A stretch of DNA of 64,000 bases. It comes from Mesorhizobium sp. WSM4306 (GTDB lineage: Bacteria; Pseudomonadota; Alphaproteobacteria; Rhizobiales; Rhizobiaceae). Made by a program: the position numbers and the translations under genes. Below the pieces are notes generated by a model. The model had not been told where the DNA came from. It worked only from the letters and a program-made list of their open reading frames with translations, and did not search any database. The stretch lies in assembly GCF_007003975.1 (NCBI RefSeq), contig NZ_VFTC01000006.1, positions 163,055-227,054 on the forward strand. Direction: 5' to 3'. Shown piece after piece: positions 10,495 through 20,719 of this stretch. How positions within the stretch are numbered: position 1 is the first letter of the stretch; the number at the start of each line of letters is the position of its first letter.

Positions 10495-10569
10495 GTGAAC
10501 AACATAATTTGGCTCGTCGGAGCAGTGGTAATCGTGATTGCGATACTGAGCTTCTTTGGCCTCCGATAA
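10495..10569 (+). CDS. 24-aa membrane peptide
   Basis: A GTG start at 10495 preceded by GGGAGAG (6 bases away) opens a 24-residue frame. It begins MNNIIWLVGA, continues with a Val/Ile-rich helix and ends LSFFGLR. This is one transmembrane helix with a short basic tail. From memory, very similar 20-30-residue peptides ending in LSFFGLR or LSFLGLR are annotated in many rhizobial genomes, so this is probably a real conserved gene despite its size. Function is unknown; it may associate with a membrane complex. It sits between unrelated small genes. Confidence 0.7.
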   Translation: MNNIIWLVGAVVIVIAILSFFGLR

Positions 10570-10698
10570 ACGGGCGCCTGCCGAATTGGCGACAACCACG
10601 AACTCGTTCGCGCAACTTTTTTGGGAGGATGAGTTGAGGACGCCACGCGTCCCATCGTTTTCAAGCGACCGAAGTTGCGCGTTGATCCGACAAGACAA

Positions 10699-11310
10699 TC
10701 AGTTCGTCTTGCGGCCAAAGATGCGTGCTGCGCGGCCGAACAGGCCGGGACCCGCTTCAGTCGGCTTGGCTGGCGATGCTTGCACCGTCGTCGTCTCTCG
10801 CGCGGGATGATTTCTGGGGTCGGAAGCCATGGCCATCACCGCCTTGTTGGCGTCGAATTTCGAGGCCGGCCGGGCGTTGCTCATTCTCTGCCGGGTCAGA
10901 TCCGAGCATGTCGGCTTGCCGTTCGCATCGAGAATCTCGCCCATGGTCAGCTTCCTGGTGAAGAGGAGAAGGTCATACACGGCGTAGCGGACGGCTTCCG
11001 CCCCATAGGCGCCACTGGCGGCCTTGGCATGGATTTCCATCAATTTGGGGATCAGAAAGTGAGCCTTGCCGGCATCCGCTTCACCTTCATAAGGCAACGC
11101 GCTCCAGTCCGCCTTTATGATCGTCGATCTCAGTTCCGAGCTCTCGCGCCAGAGCGCAACCGCGGTTGCCGGATCGATAAAGGCCGCGACGTAGTTGCCT
11201 TTCATATTGTGGGCGATCCCCTGCCCGTCGAGCAACTCCTTGCATTCCGGGACAAGCCAGACCGCTTTCGGAAAGATCGACTGCATCTCAAAATCGTAGT
11301 TCAGGTCCAC
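10699..11310 (-). CDS. Conserved hypothetical cytoplasmic protein
   Basis: The 203-aa product has a globular N-terminal part (YDFEMQSIFPKAVWLVPECK, then GYVAAFI-like segments and YAVYDLLLFTRKLTMGEILD). A low-complexity Ala/Pro/Thr-rich tail follows and ends basic, FGRAARIFGRKTN. No signal peptide or membrane segment is seen and no family is recognised. A GTG at 11310 is chosen as start because GGGAGG lies 6 bases before it; the frame extends further upstream without a better site. It is the last gene of the accessory-looking stretch before the epimerase gene. Confidence 0.65.
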   Translation of the reverse strand: MDLNYDFEMQSIFPKAVWLVPECKELLDGQGIAHNMKGNYVAAFIDPATAVALWRESSELRSTIIKADWSALPYEGEADAGKAHFLIPKLMEIHAKAASGAYGAEAVRYAVYDLLLFTRKLTMGEILDANGKPTCSDLTRQRMSNARPASKFDANKAVMAMASDPRNHPARETTTVQASPAKPTEAGPGLFGRAARIFGRKTN

Positions 11311-11450
11311 CGCAAGCCTCCCGCGCTGTCGCCTTGACGTTGCGTCAGCCTCGCAGCTTGCGCTTAAATTTCCCTCTCCGCAGGTACGCAAAATCCACCG
11401 AATGCGCGGCGGGCCGCTTGCGTTTTGGATTTATGGCGGGCTTTCGGCAG

Positions 11451-12437
11451 TCAGCGGTCTGCCGACCTCGTCATCCATTCCGACCGGTACCAGTCGACGA
11501 ATTTCTTTAGCCCGTCCTCGATCGAAACGCTGGGCCGGAAGCCGAAATCGCGTTCCAGCGCCGTCATGTCGGCATAGGTCTGCTCGACATCGCTGGTCTG
11601 CATCGGCTCGTTGTTGCGGATGGCTTTGACGCCGAGCAGGCGCTCCAGCGTAGCGATGAAATCGTAGAGCCGCTCCGGGCGGTTGTTGCCGACATTGTAG
11701 ATCCGGCATGGCGGCACCTCGACCGGCGGCTTGTCGAGCACGGCGACGATGGCGCGCACGACATCGTCGATATAGGTGAAATCGCGCCACATCTCGCCAT
11801 CGTTGAAGACGCGGATCGGCTTGCCCTCGAGCATCGCCTGGGTGAACAGCCAGTAGGCCATGTCGGGCCGGCCCCACGGACCGTAGACGGTGAAGAAGCG
11901 CAGGCCTGTCTGCGGCAGGCCGAAGAGATGGGCGTAGGTATGGCTCATCAGCTCGTCAGCCTTCTTGGTGGCGGCGTAGAGCGAGACCGGCCTGTCGACC
12001 TGGTCGGTCTCCGCAAACGGCACCTTGCGATTGCCGCCATAGACCGAACTTGAGGAGGCGTAGACCAGATGCTCGAAGCCGACTGTTGCGCGGCAGAATT
12101 CGAGCACTTCGAGATGGCCGACCACGTTGGAACGGACATAGAGCCTGGGATTATCCAGCGAATGGCGCACGCCCGCCTGTGCTGCCAGATGCACGACCTT
12201 GACGATGCCTTGCCCGGCCAGCGCATCGGCGAGAGCGCCCGGCTCGGCGATGTCGAGCTGGTGAAAGGAAAAGCCGTTGTGTGGCTTGAGGCGGGCGAGC
12301 CGGCCTTCCTTCAGCGCCAGGTCGTAATAGTCGTTCATATTGTCGACGCCGACGACGGCTTCGCCGCGGTTCAGCAGATGATGGCAGACATGGCTTCCGA
12401 TGAACCCCGCGGCTCCGGTGACGAGTACAGGCAACAA
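11451..12437 (-). CDS. NAD-dependent epimerase, probably UDP-glucuronate 4-epimerase
   Basis: The 328-aa protein is an extended short-chain dehydrogenase. It has the Rossmann motif GAAGFIGSH, the Asp of VVGVDNMNDYYD, the catalytic Ser/Tyr/Lys in YASSSSVYG and YAATKKADE, and the substrate-region VYGPWGRPDMA. The NDYYD...LK pattern and GPWGRPDMA are characteristic of UDP-glucuronate 4-epimerases (LpsL/Cap1J type), which make UDP-galacturonate for surface polysaccharides. The start is a TTG at 12437 or the next TTG, 3 bases on; GGAG lies 4 and 7 bases upstream respectively. It follows smc on the opposite side of a 106-base gap but on the same strand. Confidence 0.88.
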   Translation of the reverse strand: MLPVLVTGAAGFIGSHVCHHLLNRGEAVVGVDNMNDYYDLALKEGRLARLKPHNGFSFHQLDIAEPGALADALAGQGIVKVVHLAAQAGVRHSLDNPRLYVRSNVVGHLEVLEFCRATVGFEHLVYASSSSVYGGNRKVPFAETDQVDRPVSLYAATKKADELMSHTYAHLFGLPQTGLRFFTVYGPWGRPDMAYWLFTQAMLEGKPIRVFNDGEMWRDFTYIDDVVRAIVAVLDKPPVEVPPCRIYNVGNNRPERLYDFIATLERLLGVKAIRNNEPMQTSDVEQTYADMTALERDFGFRPSVSIEDGLKKFVDWYRSEWMTRSADR

Positions 12438-12543
12438 CGTTCTCCAGGCACATGACCAAGCCAGCCATCAGAGGCGATTGGCTGCGTTCCATTGGTGCTA
12501 TATAGTCGAAAGCCGGGATTGAGGCCATTGGCCAAGTGACGCG

Positions 12544-15500
12544 TCAGCTCGCCTCGCGCATCGCCTCGGCGGCTTGCAGGTCGACTGAGACCAGTTGGCT
12601 GACGCCCTGCTCGGCCATGGTCACGCCGAACAGGCGGTTCATGCGCGCCATGGTGATCGGATTGTGGGTGATGATGACGAAGCGCGTCTCGGTGGTCGCG
12701 GCCATTTCGTCCATCAGGTTGCAGAAGCGCTCGACATTGTGATCGTCGAGCGGTGCGTCGACTTCGTCGAGCACGCAGATCGGCGCCGGATTGGTCAGGA
12801 ACACGGCAAAGATCAGCGACATCGCTGTCAGCGCCTGCTCGCCGCCGGAGAGCAGCGTCATCGTTTGCGGCTTCTTGCCGGGCGGACGTGCCAGGATTTC
12901 GAGGCCGGCTTCGAGCGGATCGTCGGATTCGATCAGCTGCAGTTCCGCCGTACCGCCGCCGAACAGATGCGAGAACAGCCGCTGGAAATGGCCGTTGACG
13001 ACGTCGAAGGCGGCGAGCAGCCGTTCGCGGCCCTCGCGGTTCAGGCTCTGGATCGCTTGCCTCAGCTTGCGGATCGCCTCGATAATGTCCTCGCGCTCGG
13101 AAACGATGGTCTCTAGCCGGTCCGACAGTTCCTTCTGCTCTTCCTCGGCGCGCAGATTGACAGCGCCAAGCCGCTCGCGCTCGACCTTCAGCCGGTCGAG
13201 TTGGCGCTCGATCTCGGTCATTTCCGGCATCGGGCTGTCGGCTTCCAGACCGGTGTGGCGGATGACCAGATGCGGCGGCGTGTTCAGCGTTTCCTGGATG
13301 CGCGCCTCGACCTCGAGCCGGCGTTCATCGGCCGCGGTCAGCCGCTCTTCGGCGCGGACGCGGGTTTCGCGGGCATCGGCCAGCGACTGGATCGCCGCGG
13401 TGGCGGCCTTGTCCAGCTCGGCCTGCTTGTTCTCGGCCTCCTGCAAACGGTCGGCCGCCGCCTTGCGCAAGGTCTCGGCCTCGGTCAGTTGCGACAGCAA
13501 CGCGCGCCGCCTGGCGTCGATCTCGTCGGGCGCGTCGGCCAGCGTTTCGCGCTCGGCCTCGGCTTCGGCCCTGCGCTCGCCAAGCGAGGCGATCTGCGTC
13601 GAGGCGTTTTCGGCACGCTGCAGCCAGCTGCTGCGCTCGGCGCCGATGGCGTCGAGACGGCGCGTGCGCGCCTCGGCCTCGCGGCGCAGGCCCTCATGCA
13701 CGGCGCGCGCGTCGGCAAGCGTCGCACGGTCCCTGCCGACATTGGCGGCGGACTGTTCGAGCTGCAATTGCAGATCGCCGAGATCGGGCGCGTCCTGCAG
13801 CAGCATTTCGGCTTCGGCAAAGGCAGCGGCCGTCTCTTCATGGCTGTCGACGATGCGGGCGCGCGCTTCGTCCAGGGCGGCGCGACGGCTTGCCAGTTCG
13901 CCGCCGGCCTTTTCAGCCTCGGCCAGCGCGTTGCGGGCGGCATCCAGCCCGTGCTGGGCGTCGCGCCCCGCCTGACGGGCGTTTCGTTCGGCCTCGCTTG
14001 CCTGGCGCAGCGCCTGTTCGGCCTGGGCAAGGGCTGCTTCCGCCTCGCGCACGATCTGCGTCGCCTGAACCGCCTCGGCATCGAGCTCGGCCAGCCGGTT
14101 TTTCTGCGCCAGCCGCTGAGCGGCAGCGGTCGGCGCATCGGCACTTGCCGTCAAGCCGTCCCAGCGCCACAGCGCGCCGTCACGGCTGACCAGCCGCTGG
14201 CCGGGCGCAAGCAGTGCCTGCAGCCGCCTGCCGTCAGCAGCCTCGACAATGCCGATCTGCGCCAGCCGGCGGGCAAGCTGCGAAGGCGCGCGCACCACGC
14301 TGGCGAGGCTTTTGATGCCTTCCGGCAAAGCCGCATCGCCTGGTTGGACCTGGCTTTCGCCCCAATGTACCGGCGCGCTGCGGTCGAGCGGCACGTCGAG
14401 GTCTTCGCCAAGTGCAGCACCTAGGGCCGTCTCATAGCCACGTTCGACGCTGAGCTGTTCGAGCACCGAGGGGAAAAGATCGCCGCTGGCGGCGTTCAGG
14501 ATCTTGGCCAGCGTGCGCGCTTCGGTCTCGATCCCGGCCAGTTCTGACCTGGCGTCCTGCAGCGGCGGACGCGCGGCACTCTCAGCGGCGCGCGCCTCGG
14601 CGACCGCCTGTTCGGCTGATATGGCCCCGGCCTCGGTTTCCTCCAGCCGGGCGAGCGCATCCTCGACCAGGGCACGCTTCTCGGCAGGATCGGGTAGGCC
14701 GGCGACTTTTGAGATGATCTCGGACAGTTCGCGGTCGACGTCGGCCAGTTGGCGGGCAAAACGGTCGCGGCGTTCGGCGGTTTCGCGCAGCGTGCGCTCG
14801 ATCTGGTTGCGCGAGGCGGCCGCCTCGGCCCGTTCGGCGGTCAGCGCGGCGAGTTTTGCTTCACTCTGGACGAGTGTCGCGCCGGCCTGCTCGAAAGCGG
14901 CCCGCGTGGTGGCCTCGCGTTCGGCAGCGCCCGCATTTTCAGAATTGAGCGTCGCTTCTTCCTCGCGCAAGCGCTCAAGGATATCCGCGTTGTCGCGCAC
15001 CATGCGCTCTTCGCGGGCGATGTCGCCGTCGAGTTGCTGCAGACGGCGCTCTAGCTCGGCCTGGCGGGCGCGGATGCGGCCGGCCTCTTCCTCGATCTGC
15101 GACTTGGCGATCGACAGGCGCTGGAAGGCGGCGGCGGCGGCCGCTTCGGCGTCGCGCAGATCGGGCAGCCGGTGCGCGCCGATGCCTTGCTCACGGGCGG
15201 CGGCCATCTGCGCCGAGGCGCGGTCGCCGACCAGAGCAGTGGCGACGGCCAGCGCCGAACGCGCCTCGCCTTCCTGGGTCTTGGCCAGCGTCCAGCGCAG
15301 ATGCAGCAGCGTGGCTTCCGCCTTGCGGATATCGGCCGACAGGTTCTTGAAGCGCGAGGCCTGGCGCGCCTGGCGCTTCAGGCTTTCGATCTGGCTTTCC
15401 AGCTCGCCGACGACGTCGTCCAATCGCTCCAGATTCTGCTCGGCCGCCTTAAGCCGAAGCTCGGCCTCGTGACGGCGCGTATGAAGGCCGGAAATGCCGG

Positions 15501-16002
15501 CGGCTTCTTCGAGCAGCGCGCGGCGCGCCTGGGGCTTGGCCTGGATCAGCTCGCCGATGCGGCCCTGGCCGACCATGGAGGGCGAGCGGGCACCGGTCGA
15601 CTGATCGGCGAACAGAAGCTGCACGTCCTTGGCGCGGGCTTCCTTGCCATTGATGCGATAGAGCGAGCCCGCCTCTCGCTCGATGCGGCGTGAGACCTGC
15701 AATTCATCGGCGTCGTTGAAGGCGGCGGGCGCTGTGCGGTCGCTGTTGTCGAGGAACAGCGTGACTTCGGCGGTGTTGCGCGCGGGGCGCGTACCCGAAC
15801 CGGAAAAGATCACGTCGTCCATGCCGGACGCGCGCATGTTCTTGTACGAGCTTTCGCCCATCACCCAGCGCATCGCCTCGACAAGGTTCGACTTGCCGCA
15901 GCCATTCGGCCCGACAATGCCGGTGAGGCCGCGTTCGATGACGAACTCGCCGGGTTCTACGAAGGACTTGAAGCCGAGGAGGCGAAGGCGCGAAAACTTC
16001 AT
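12544..16002 (-). CDS. smc: Chromosome segregation ATPase SMC
   Basis: The 1152-aa protein has the SMC layout. The N-terminal head has Walker A GPNGCGKSN (about residues 32-40). A first long coiled coil follows (about 165-500). The hinge region is around 500-640, and a second coiled coil very rich in Ala/Glu/Arg runs to about 990. The C-terminal head has the signature LLSGGEQALTAMSLIFAV and Walker B CVLDEVDAPLDDHN. It works in condensing and segregating newly replicated DNA, with ScpA and ScpB as usual partners (not in this window). The DsbA-like gene lies 69 bases upstream on the same strand, a common rhizobial arrangement. Confidence 0.97.
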   Translation of the reverse strand: MKFSRLRLLGFKSFVEPGEFVIERGLTGIVGPNGCGKSNLVEAMRWVMGESSYKNMRASGMDDVIFSGSGTRPARNTAEVTLFLDNSDRTAPAAFNDADELQVSRRIEREAGSLYRINGKEARAKDVQLLFADQSTGARSPSMVGQGRIGELIQAKPQARRALLEEAAGISGLHTRRHEAELRLKAAEQNLERLDDVVGELESQIESLKRQARQASRFKNLSADIRKAEATLLHLRWTLAKTQEGEARSALAVATALVGDRASAQMAAAREQGIGAHRLPDLRDAEAAAAAAFQRLSIAKSQIEEEAGRIRARQAELERRLQQLDGDIAREERMVRDNADILERLREEEATLNSENAGAAEREATTRAAFEQAGATLVQSEAKLAALTAERAEAAASRNQIERTLRETAERRDRFARQLADVDRELSEIISKVAGLPDPAEKRALVEDALARLEETEAGAISAEQAVAEARAAESAARPPLQDARSELAGIETEARTLAKILNAASGDLFPSVLEQLSVERGYETALGAALGEDLDVPLDRSAPVHWGESQVQPGDAALPEGIKSLASVVRAPSQLARRLAQIGIVEAADGRRLQALLAPGQRLVSRDGALWRWDGLTASADAPTAAAQRLAQKNRLAELDAEAVQATQIVREAEAALAQAEQALRQASEAERNARQAGRDAQHGLDAARNALAEAEKAGGELASRRAALDEARARIVDSHEETAAAFAEAEMLLQDAPDLGDLQLQLEQSAANVGRDRATLADARAVHEGLRREAEARTRRLDAIGAERSSWLQRAENASTQIASLGERRAEAEAERETLADAPDEIDARRRALLSQLTEAETLRKAAADRLQEAENKQAELDKAATAAIQSLADARETRVRAEERLTAADERRLEVEARIQETLNTPPHLVIRHTGLEADSPMPEMTEIERQLDRLKVERERLGAVNLRAEEEQKELSDRLETIVSEREDIIEAIRKLRQAIQSLNREGRERLLAAFDVVNGHFQRLFSHLFGGGTAELQLIESDDPLEAGLEILARPPGKKPQTMTLLSGGEQALTAMSLIFAVFLTNPAPICVLDEVDAPLDDHNVERFCNLMDEMAATTETRFVIITHNPITMARMNRLFGVTMAEQGVSQLVSVDLQAAEAMREAS

Positions 16003-16071
16003 TCGCGCCTGCCTACAGGTCGCAGAGGTGCGCAGACGCCAAAGCGCAGTCGCTCCGGCGCCGCCTGGACG

Positions 16072-16803
16072 TCAGAGCAGAGGGTCGATGATGGCCGATA
16101 TTTCCTCAATCGACATCGCACCTTTGTAGGTCTTTCCGTTGATGAAGAAGGTCGGCGTCGAGTCGACCTTGAATTCATCGGCGCCGCGCTTCTGGACCGA
16201 TCTCACATCGTCCAGAAGTTTCTGGTCCGTCAAGCAGGCCTCGAAGGACTCCTGTGTAAAACCGGCGAGCTTGGAGATCTGCAGCAGCGCGTCCTTGGTA
16301 TTGTTGACGCCGACCCAGTTGGCCTGCTGCTTGAACAGCACGTCGACCATCGGGAAATAATTGTCCTTTGAACAGCGTGCCAGCATGAAACCGGCCTCGG
16401 CGCTCGGATCGAACGGGAATTCGCGCAGGATGTAGCGGGCCTTGCCGGTGTCGATGTATTTGGTCTTCAACTCAGGGAAGGTGGTCGCGGCGAAATGCGC
16501 GCAATGCGGGCAGGTCATCGAAGCGTATTCGACGATGGTGACCTTGGCGTCGTCCTTGCCGAGCTGCTTGTCGGGCAGAGCGCCGGGCTTCAGCAGCTCG
16601 GCCATGTTGACGTCGCCCGTCGAGTCCGGCGCCTTGGCGGCGGCCGGCGTGGCAGGCGTCGCGGCTGGCACGGCAGGCGTTGCAGGCTTGACGTCCGCTG
16701 CCTTGGCGTCCTCGCTGGAGTCGCTGCATGCGGCGAGCAGTGCCAGTGCCGGAATAACGGCCAGCGACGACAGGAGGTTTCTGCGGGACAAGCTACGGTT
16801 CAT
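16072..16803 (-). CDS. DsbA-family thiol oxidoreductase lipoprotein
   Basis: The 243-aa product begins MNRSLSRRNLLSSLAV. It then has a hydrophobic core and the lipobox LLAAC, so it is probably a lipoprotein, possibly exported by Tat because of SRRNLL. A Pro/Ala/Thr linker follows (about 40-65), then a thioredoxin-fold domain with YASMTCPHCAHFA (active site CPHC) and the cis-proline loop DSTPTFFING. It is expected to form disulfides in exported proteins. The ATG at 16803 is used because AGGTGA lies 5 bases upstream; an in-frame GTG is 9 bases earlier. It heads the pair with smc. Confidence 0.9.
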   Translation of the reverse strand: MNRSLSRRNLLSSLAVIPALALLAACSDSSEDAKAADVKPATPAVPAATPATPAAAKAPDSTGDVNMAELLKPGALPDKQLGKDDAKVTIVEYASMTCPHCAHFAATTFPELKTKYIDTGKARYILREFPFDPSAEAGFMLARCSKDNYFPMVDVLFKQQANWVGVNNTKDALLQISKLAGFTQESFEACLTDQKLLDDVRSVQKRGADEFKVDSTPTFFINGKTYKGAMSIEEISAIIDPLL

Positions 16804-16959
16804 GCGAATCACCTGACTATGGTTGGATTTTGCAATGCAAAGGCTAGAAAAGGCGAGAGTTGGCGGGAATTAAGGCATCGCTGTCCCCATTCCAATCGCC
16901 TAACTCTATATGCTTCATCACGAATGCGCGAGACTGGTGGCGGGTTCATGACCGGCTGA

Positions 16960-17466
16960 TTACCCTGGCCGCTTCCTCTCGCCGAGAATGGTGGCGCCCA
17001 GCCGCTCGAGTGAAGCGCGCAGGCCCTCATCCTCGATCTTGCCGACGGTATCGGACAATTTGGCCTTCTCGACCGGTGTCAGTGGCCTGAGAGCCGGTTT
17101 CGGCCGGGCTTTCTCAGATAGCACCGGCTTCTGCACGATCCTGATGCGGCCGATTGCATTGAAGCCGAGGAAGGCATTGACGCGGTTGATGATTTCGCCC
17201 GTCTCGTGCTGCAGATGCAGTGCCGCCATGCCTTCGCAGGCGATAACCAGCGTCGCCGGCTCGAACGGATCGTCTTCGTGCATGCGGCGCGGCCACTGGA
17301 TTTTTTCAGGTCGCGAATGGCCGGCAAGCCTGGGGCCTGCAATCTCTTCCCACGACTGCACCAGCCCGATCGAAATGCCGGCCCGCTTGCGCAGCACGGG
17401 ATCGAGAATCTGGGTGGCGAGATCGCTCACCGGAACGGGATTGCCGTAAGGCGTTCTCCCTGCCAT
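16960..17466 (-). CDS. DUF721/DciA-like protein
   Basis: The 168-aa protein has the DUF721 core: PVSDLATQILDPVLRKRAG, VQSWEEIAGPRLAGHSRPEKI, then LVIACEGMAALHLQHETGEI and INRVNAFLG. The DUF721 family includes DciA, the ancestral loader or operator of the replicative helicase DnaB. Alphaproteobacteria lack DnaC, so this is the likely role, although the rhizobial form is longer and not directly proven. The start at 17466 has GGAG 7 bases upstream. It is divergent from mutY with only 50 bases between the two start codons, so the promoters must overlap. Confidence 0.82.
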   Translation of the reverse strand: MAGRTPYGNPVPVSDLATQILDPVLRKRAGISIGLVQSWEEIAGPRLAGHSRPEKIQWPRRMHEDDPFEPATLVIACEGMAALHLQHETGEIINRVNAFLGFNAIGRIRIVQKPVLSEKARPKPALRPLTPVEKAKLSDTVGKIEDEGLRASLERLGATILGERKRPG

Positions 17467-17516
17467 GTACGTTCTCCAGCCACGCTCCTCACCAGCCAAG
17501 AGCCAGCCCGCGATCA

Positions 17517-18641
17517 ATGGCACTGCACGAACAGACCCGCAAGGCCGCATCCGGAGACAGCGGCAAAGCCGCGTCCGGAGACATCGCTTTCCGCCTGCTG
17601 GCCTGGTACGACGCGCACCATCGCGAACTGCCGTGGCGGATCGCGCCGCGCGCGGCGGCCGGCGGCGCACGGGCGGATCCCTATCGCATCTGGCTGTCGG
17701 AAGTGATGCTGCAGCAGACCACGGTCGAAGCGGTAAAATCCTATTTTCGCGCTTTCGTAGAGAAATGGCCCGATGTCGAGGCGCTGGCCGCGGCGCCGAC
17801 TGAGGATGTGATGAAGGCCTGGGCCGGGCTCGGCTATTATTCGCGGGCCCGCAATCTCAAAGCCTGCGCCGATCTCGTCGCCAGCCAAGGCGGGCGCTTT
17901 CCCGACAATGAGGCTGGATTGCGGGATTTGCCGGGGATCGGCGCCTATACGGCGGCGGCGGTCGCGGCGATCGCCTTCGACCGGCCGGCGGCGGTCGTCG
18001 ACGGCAATGTCGAACGCGTCATCTCGCGGCTCTATTCGATCGAAACGCCGCTCAGCGAGGCGAAGCCTGAAATTCGCGCGCTGGTCGAAAGACTGGTTCC
18101 GCAGACAAGGCCGGGCGACTTCGCGCAGGCGATGATGGATCTTGGCGCCACCATCTGCACGCCAAAGCGGCCGCGCTGCATGCTGTGCCCGTTGCGCGAG
18201 GATTGCAGCGCCATCCTGTCGGGCGACCCCGAACGCTTTCCGGTTCGCCCGCCGAAAGCCGACAAGCCGCTGAGGCGCGGCGCCGCCTTTGTGGCCGAGC
18301 GCGGCGACGGCGCGATCCTGCTGCGCAAGCGGCCGGACAAAGGCCTGCTCGGCGGCATGACCGAAGTGCCGACCACGGGCTGGACAGCGCGGATCGACGG
18401 CGCGACGACGACGGACGCCGCGCCCTTCCCCGCGCACTGGCGGCGCGCCGGTGAGATCGCGCATGTCTTCACCCATTTCGCACTCGAGCTCGAAGTCTTT
18501 CATGCACAGGTGAAAAGTGATGCGCCGGAAGGGTTTTTCTGGTCGCTGGCCCATGACATTTCCGGGGAAGCGCTGCCGACCGTCATGAAAAAGGTAATCG
18601 AAGCGGCGATACCGGGCGCGACCAAAGCGCGTCGCGCGTGA
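17517..18641 (+). CDS. mutY: A/G-specific adenine DNA glycosylase
   Basis: The 374-aa enzyme removes adenine mispaired with 8-oxoguanine. It has the catalytic Glu in WLSEVMLQQTTVEAV, the helix-hairpin-helix DLPGIGAYTAAAVA followed by VDGNVERV with the catalytic Asp, and the 4Fe-4S ligands in CTPKRPRCMLCPLREDC (C-x6-C-x2-C-x5-C). A C-terminal NUDIX-like 8-oxoG recognition domain follows, with LLRKRPDKGLLGGMTEVP. The N-terminus carries a doubled KAASGD segment from a 24-base duplication. The last residues (TKARRA) and the stop codon lie inside a RIME-like repeat, so the C-terminus has been altered by that insertion. No clear ribosome-binding site precedes the ATG. Confidence 0.96.
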   Translation: MALHEQTRKAASGDSGKAASGDIAFRLLAWYDAHHRELPWRIAPRAAAGGARADPYRIWLSEVMLQQTTVEAVKSYFRAFVEKWPDVEALAAAPTEDVMKAWAGLGYYSRARNLKACADLVASQGGRFPDNEAGLRDLPGIGAYTAAAVAAIAFDRPAAVVDGNVERVISRLYSIETPLSEAKPEIRALVERLVPQTRPGDFAQAMMDLGATICTPKRPRCMLCPLREDCSAILSGDPERFPVRPPKADKPLRRGAAFVAERGDGAILLRKRPDKGLLGGMTEVPTTGWTARIDGATTTDAAPFPAHWRRAGEIAHVFTHFALELEVFHAQVKSDAPEGFFWSLAHDISGEALPTVMKKVIEAAIPGATKARRA

Positions 18642-18726
18642 CGCGATCGTACGCGACGCGCTTCGGATTCTTTGTTTTGTGCATGTCGTTTTCCTAAAAC
18701 CGCCGCACACTTTTGGGCGACATGCA
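18625..18726. repeat. RIME-like palindromic element, copy A
   Basis: There are two hairpins. AAGCGCGTCGCG (18625-18636) pairs with 18652-18663. TGCATGTCG-type arms (ending CGACATGCA at 18718-18726) enclose a second stem. It matches the element at 49808-49910 over its whole length and in the same orientation, including the linker TTTGTTTTG. Its left arm overlaps the last codons of mutY. Confidence 0.85.
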
Positions 18727-18759
18727 CCGAAAAGCAGCGTCCGCATTGAAGGGATAAAA

Positions 18760-19371
18760 ATGACTGAAATCCGCCACATCGTGTTCGACATCGGCCGCGT
18801 GCTGATCCACTACGATCCGAACATTCCGTTCAGCCGCCTGATCCCGGATGCCGAGGAGCGCAAGTGGTTCTTCGACAATGTCTGCACGCATGACTGGAAC
18901 ATCGAGCAGGACCGCGGCCGGACGTGGGACGAGGCGGAAGCGCTGCTGATTGCCGAGCATCCCGACCACGCTGAAAACATTCGCAATTTCCGCCGCCACT
19001 GGCACGAGATGGTGCCGCATGCCTATGAGGACAGCGTCGCCATCATGCTCGGCCTGATCGAGAGCGGTCACGACGTGACGATGCTGACCAACTTCGCCGC
19101 CGACACGCTTGCCGAAGCGCGGCTGCGCTTCGACTTCCTCAGCCGTCCGCGCGGCGTCACCGTGTCGGCCGATATCCGTCAGATCAAGCCCGACCGCGCC
19201 ATCTACGACCACCATGTCGCCGCGTTCGGTCTCGAACCGTCCGCCACGCTGTTTATCGACGACAGCCAGAAAAATGTCGACGGCGCCAAGGCGGCCGGCT
19301 GGAATGCGGTGCTGTTTACCGACGCAAAGACGCTTAGGGCGGACCTTGAGCGTTTTGGGATCGCAGTCTGA
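18760..19371 (+). CDS. HAD-superfamily hydrolase (YihX-like)
   Basis: The 203-aa protein has HAD motif I as FDIGRVLIHYDP (nucleophile Asp; the second Asp is replaced by Gly, as in the FDxGxVL subgroup). Motif II is MLTNFA, motif III the Lys in RQIKPDRAIYDH, and motif IV FIDDSQKNVDGAK. This is the pattern of sugar-phosphatases and haloacid dehalogenase-like proteins of the YihX group; the substrate is unknown. The ATG at 18760 is chosen because GAAGGGA lies 6-7 bases upstream and the earlier frame lies in the repeat element. It is convergent with ccrM. Confidence 0.85.
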   Translation: MTEIRHIVFDIGRVLIHYDPNIPFSRLIPDAEERKWFFDNVCTHDWNIEQDRGRTWDEAEALLIAEHPDHAENIRNFRRHWHEMVPHAYEDSVAIMLGLIESGHDVTMLTNFAADTLAEARLRFDFLSRPRGVTVSADIRQIKPDRAIYDHHVAAFGLEPSATLFIDDSQKNVDGAKAAGWNAVLFTDAKTLRADLERFGIAV

Positions 19372-19395
19372 TCTAAGACGATTGGGGAGGGGTGA

Positions 19396-20556
<1,161 letters not shown>

Positions 20557-20719
20557 TTACTCCCCGTTATGGTTACCGATCAGCGTAAATATTCGGTGAA
20601 GGGCGAAATCGGCCCGGCATCCCTGACTTCGTTAATTTGCGCAGCCCGGCCCGTTGGTGTATGTCGCGCCGCTTGAGCCCCTGCCGGGCCTCCATCACCC
20701 TCCCTCGTTCCGGATTGCC

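Noticed and set aside
10378..10698. 106-codon minus-strand frame across the 24-aa peptide gene
   Set aside because: No start signal, atypical codon use and conflict with the better supported small gene on the plus strand.
9178..11450. Attachment-site duplication of the tRNA-Gln 3' end
   Set aside because: No second copy of GGTTCGAATCCTGGCGCC was seen in the window and there is no integrase gene.
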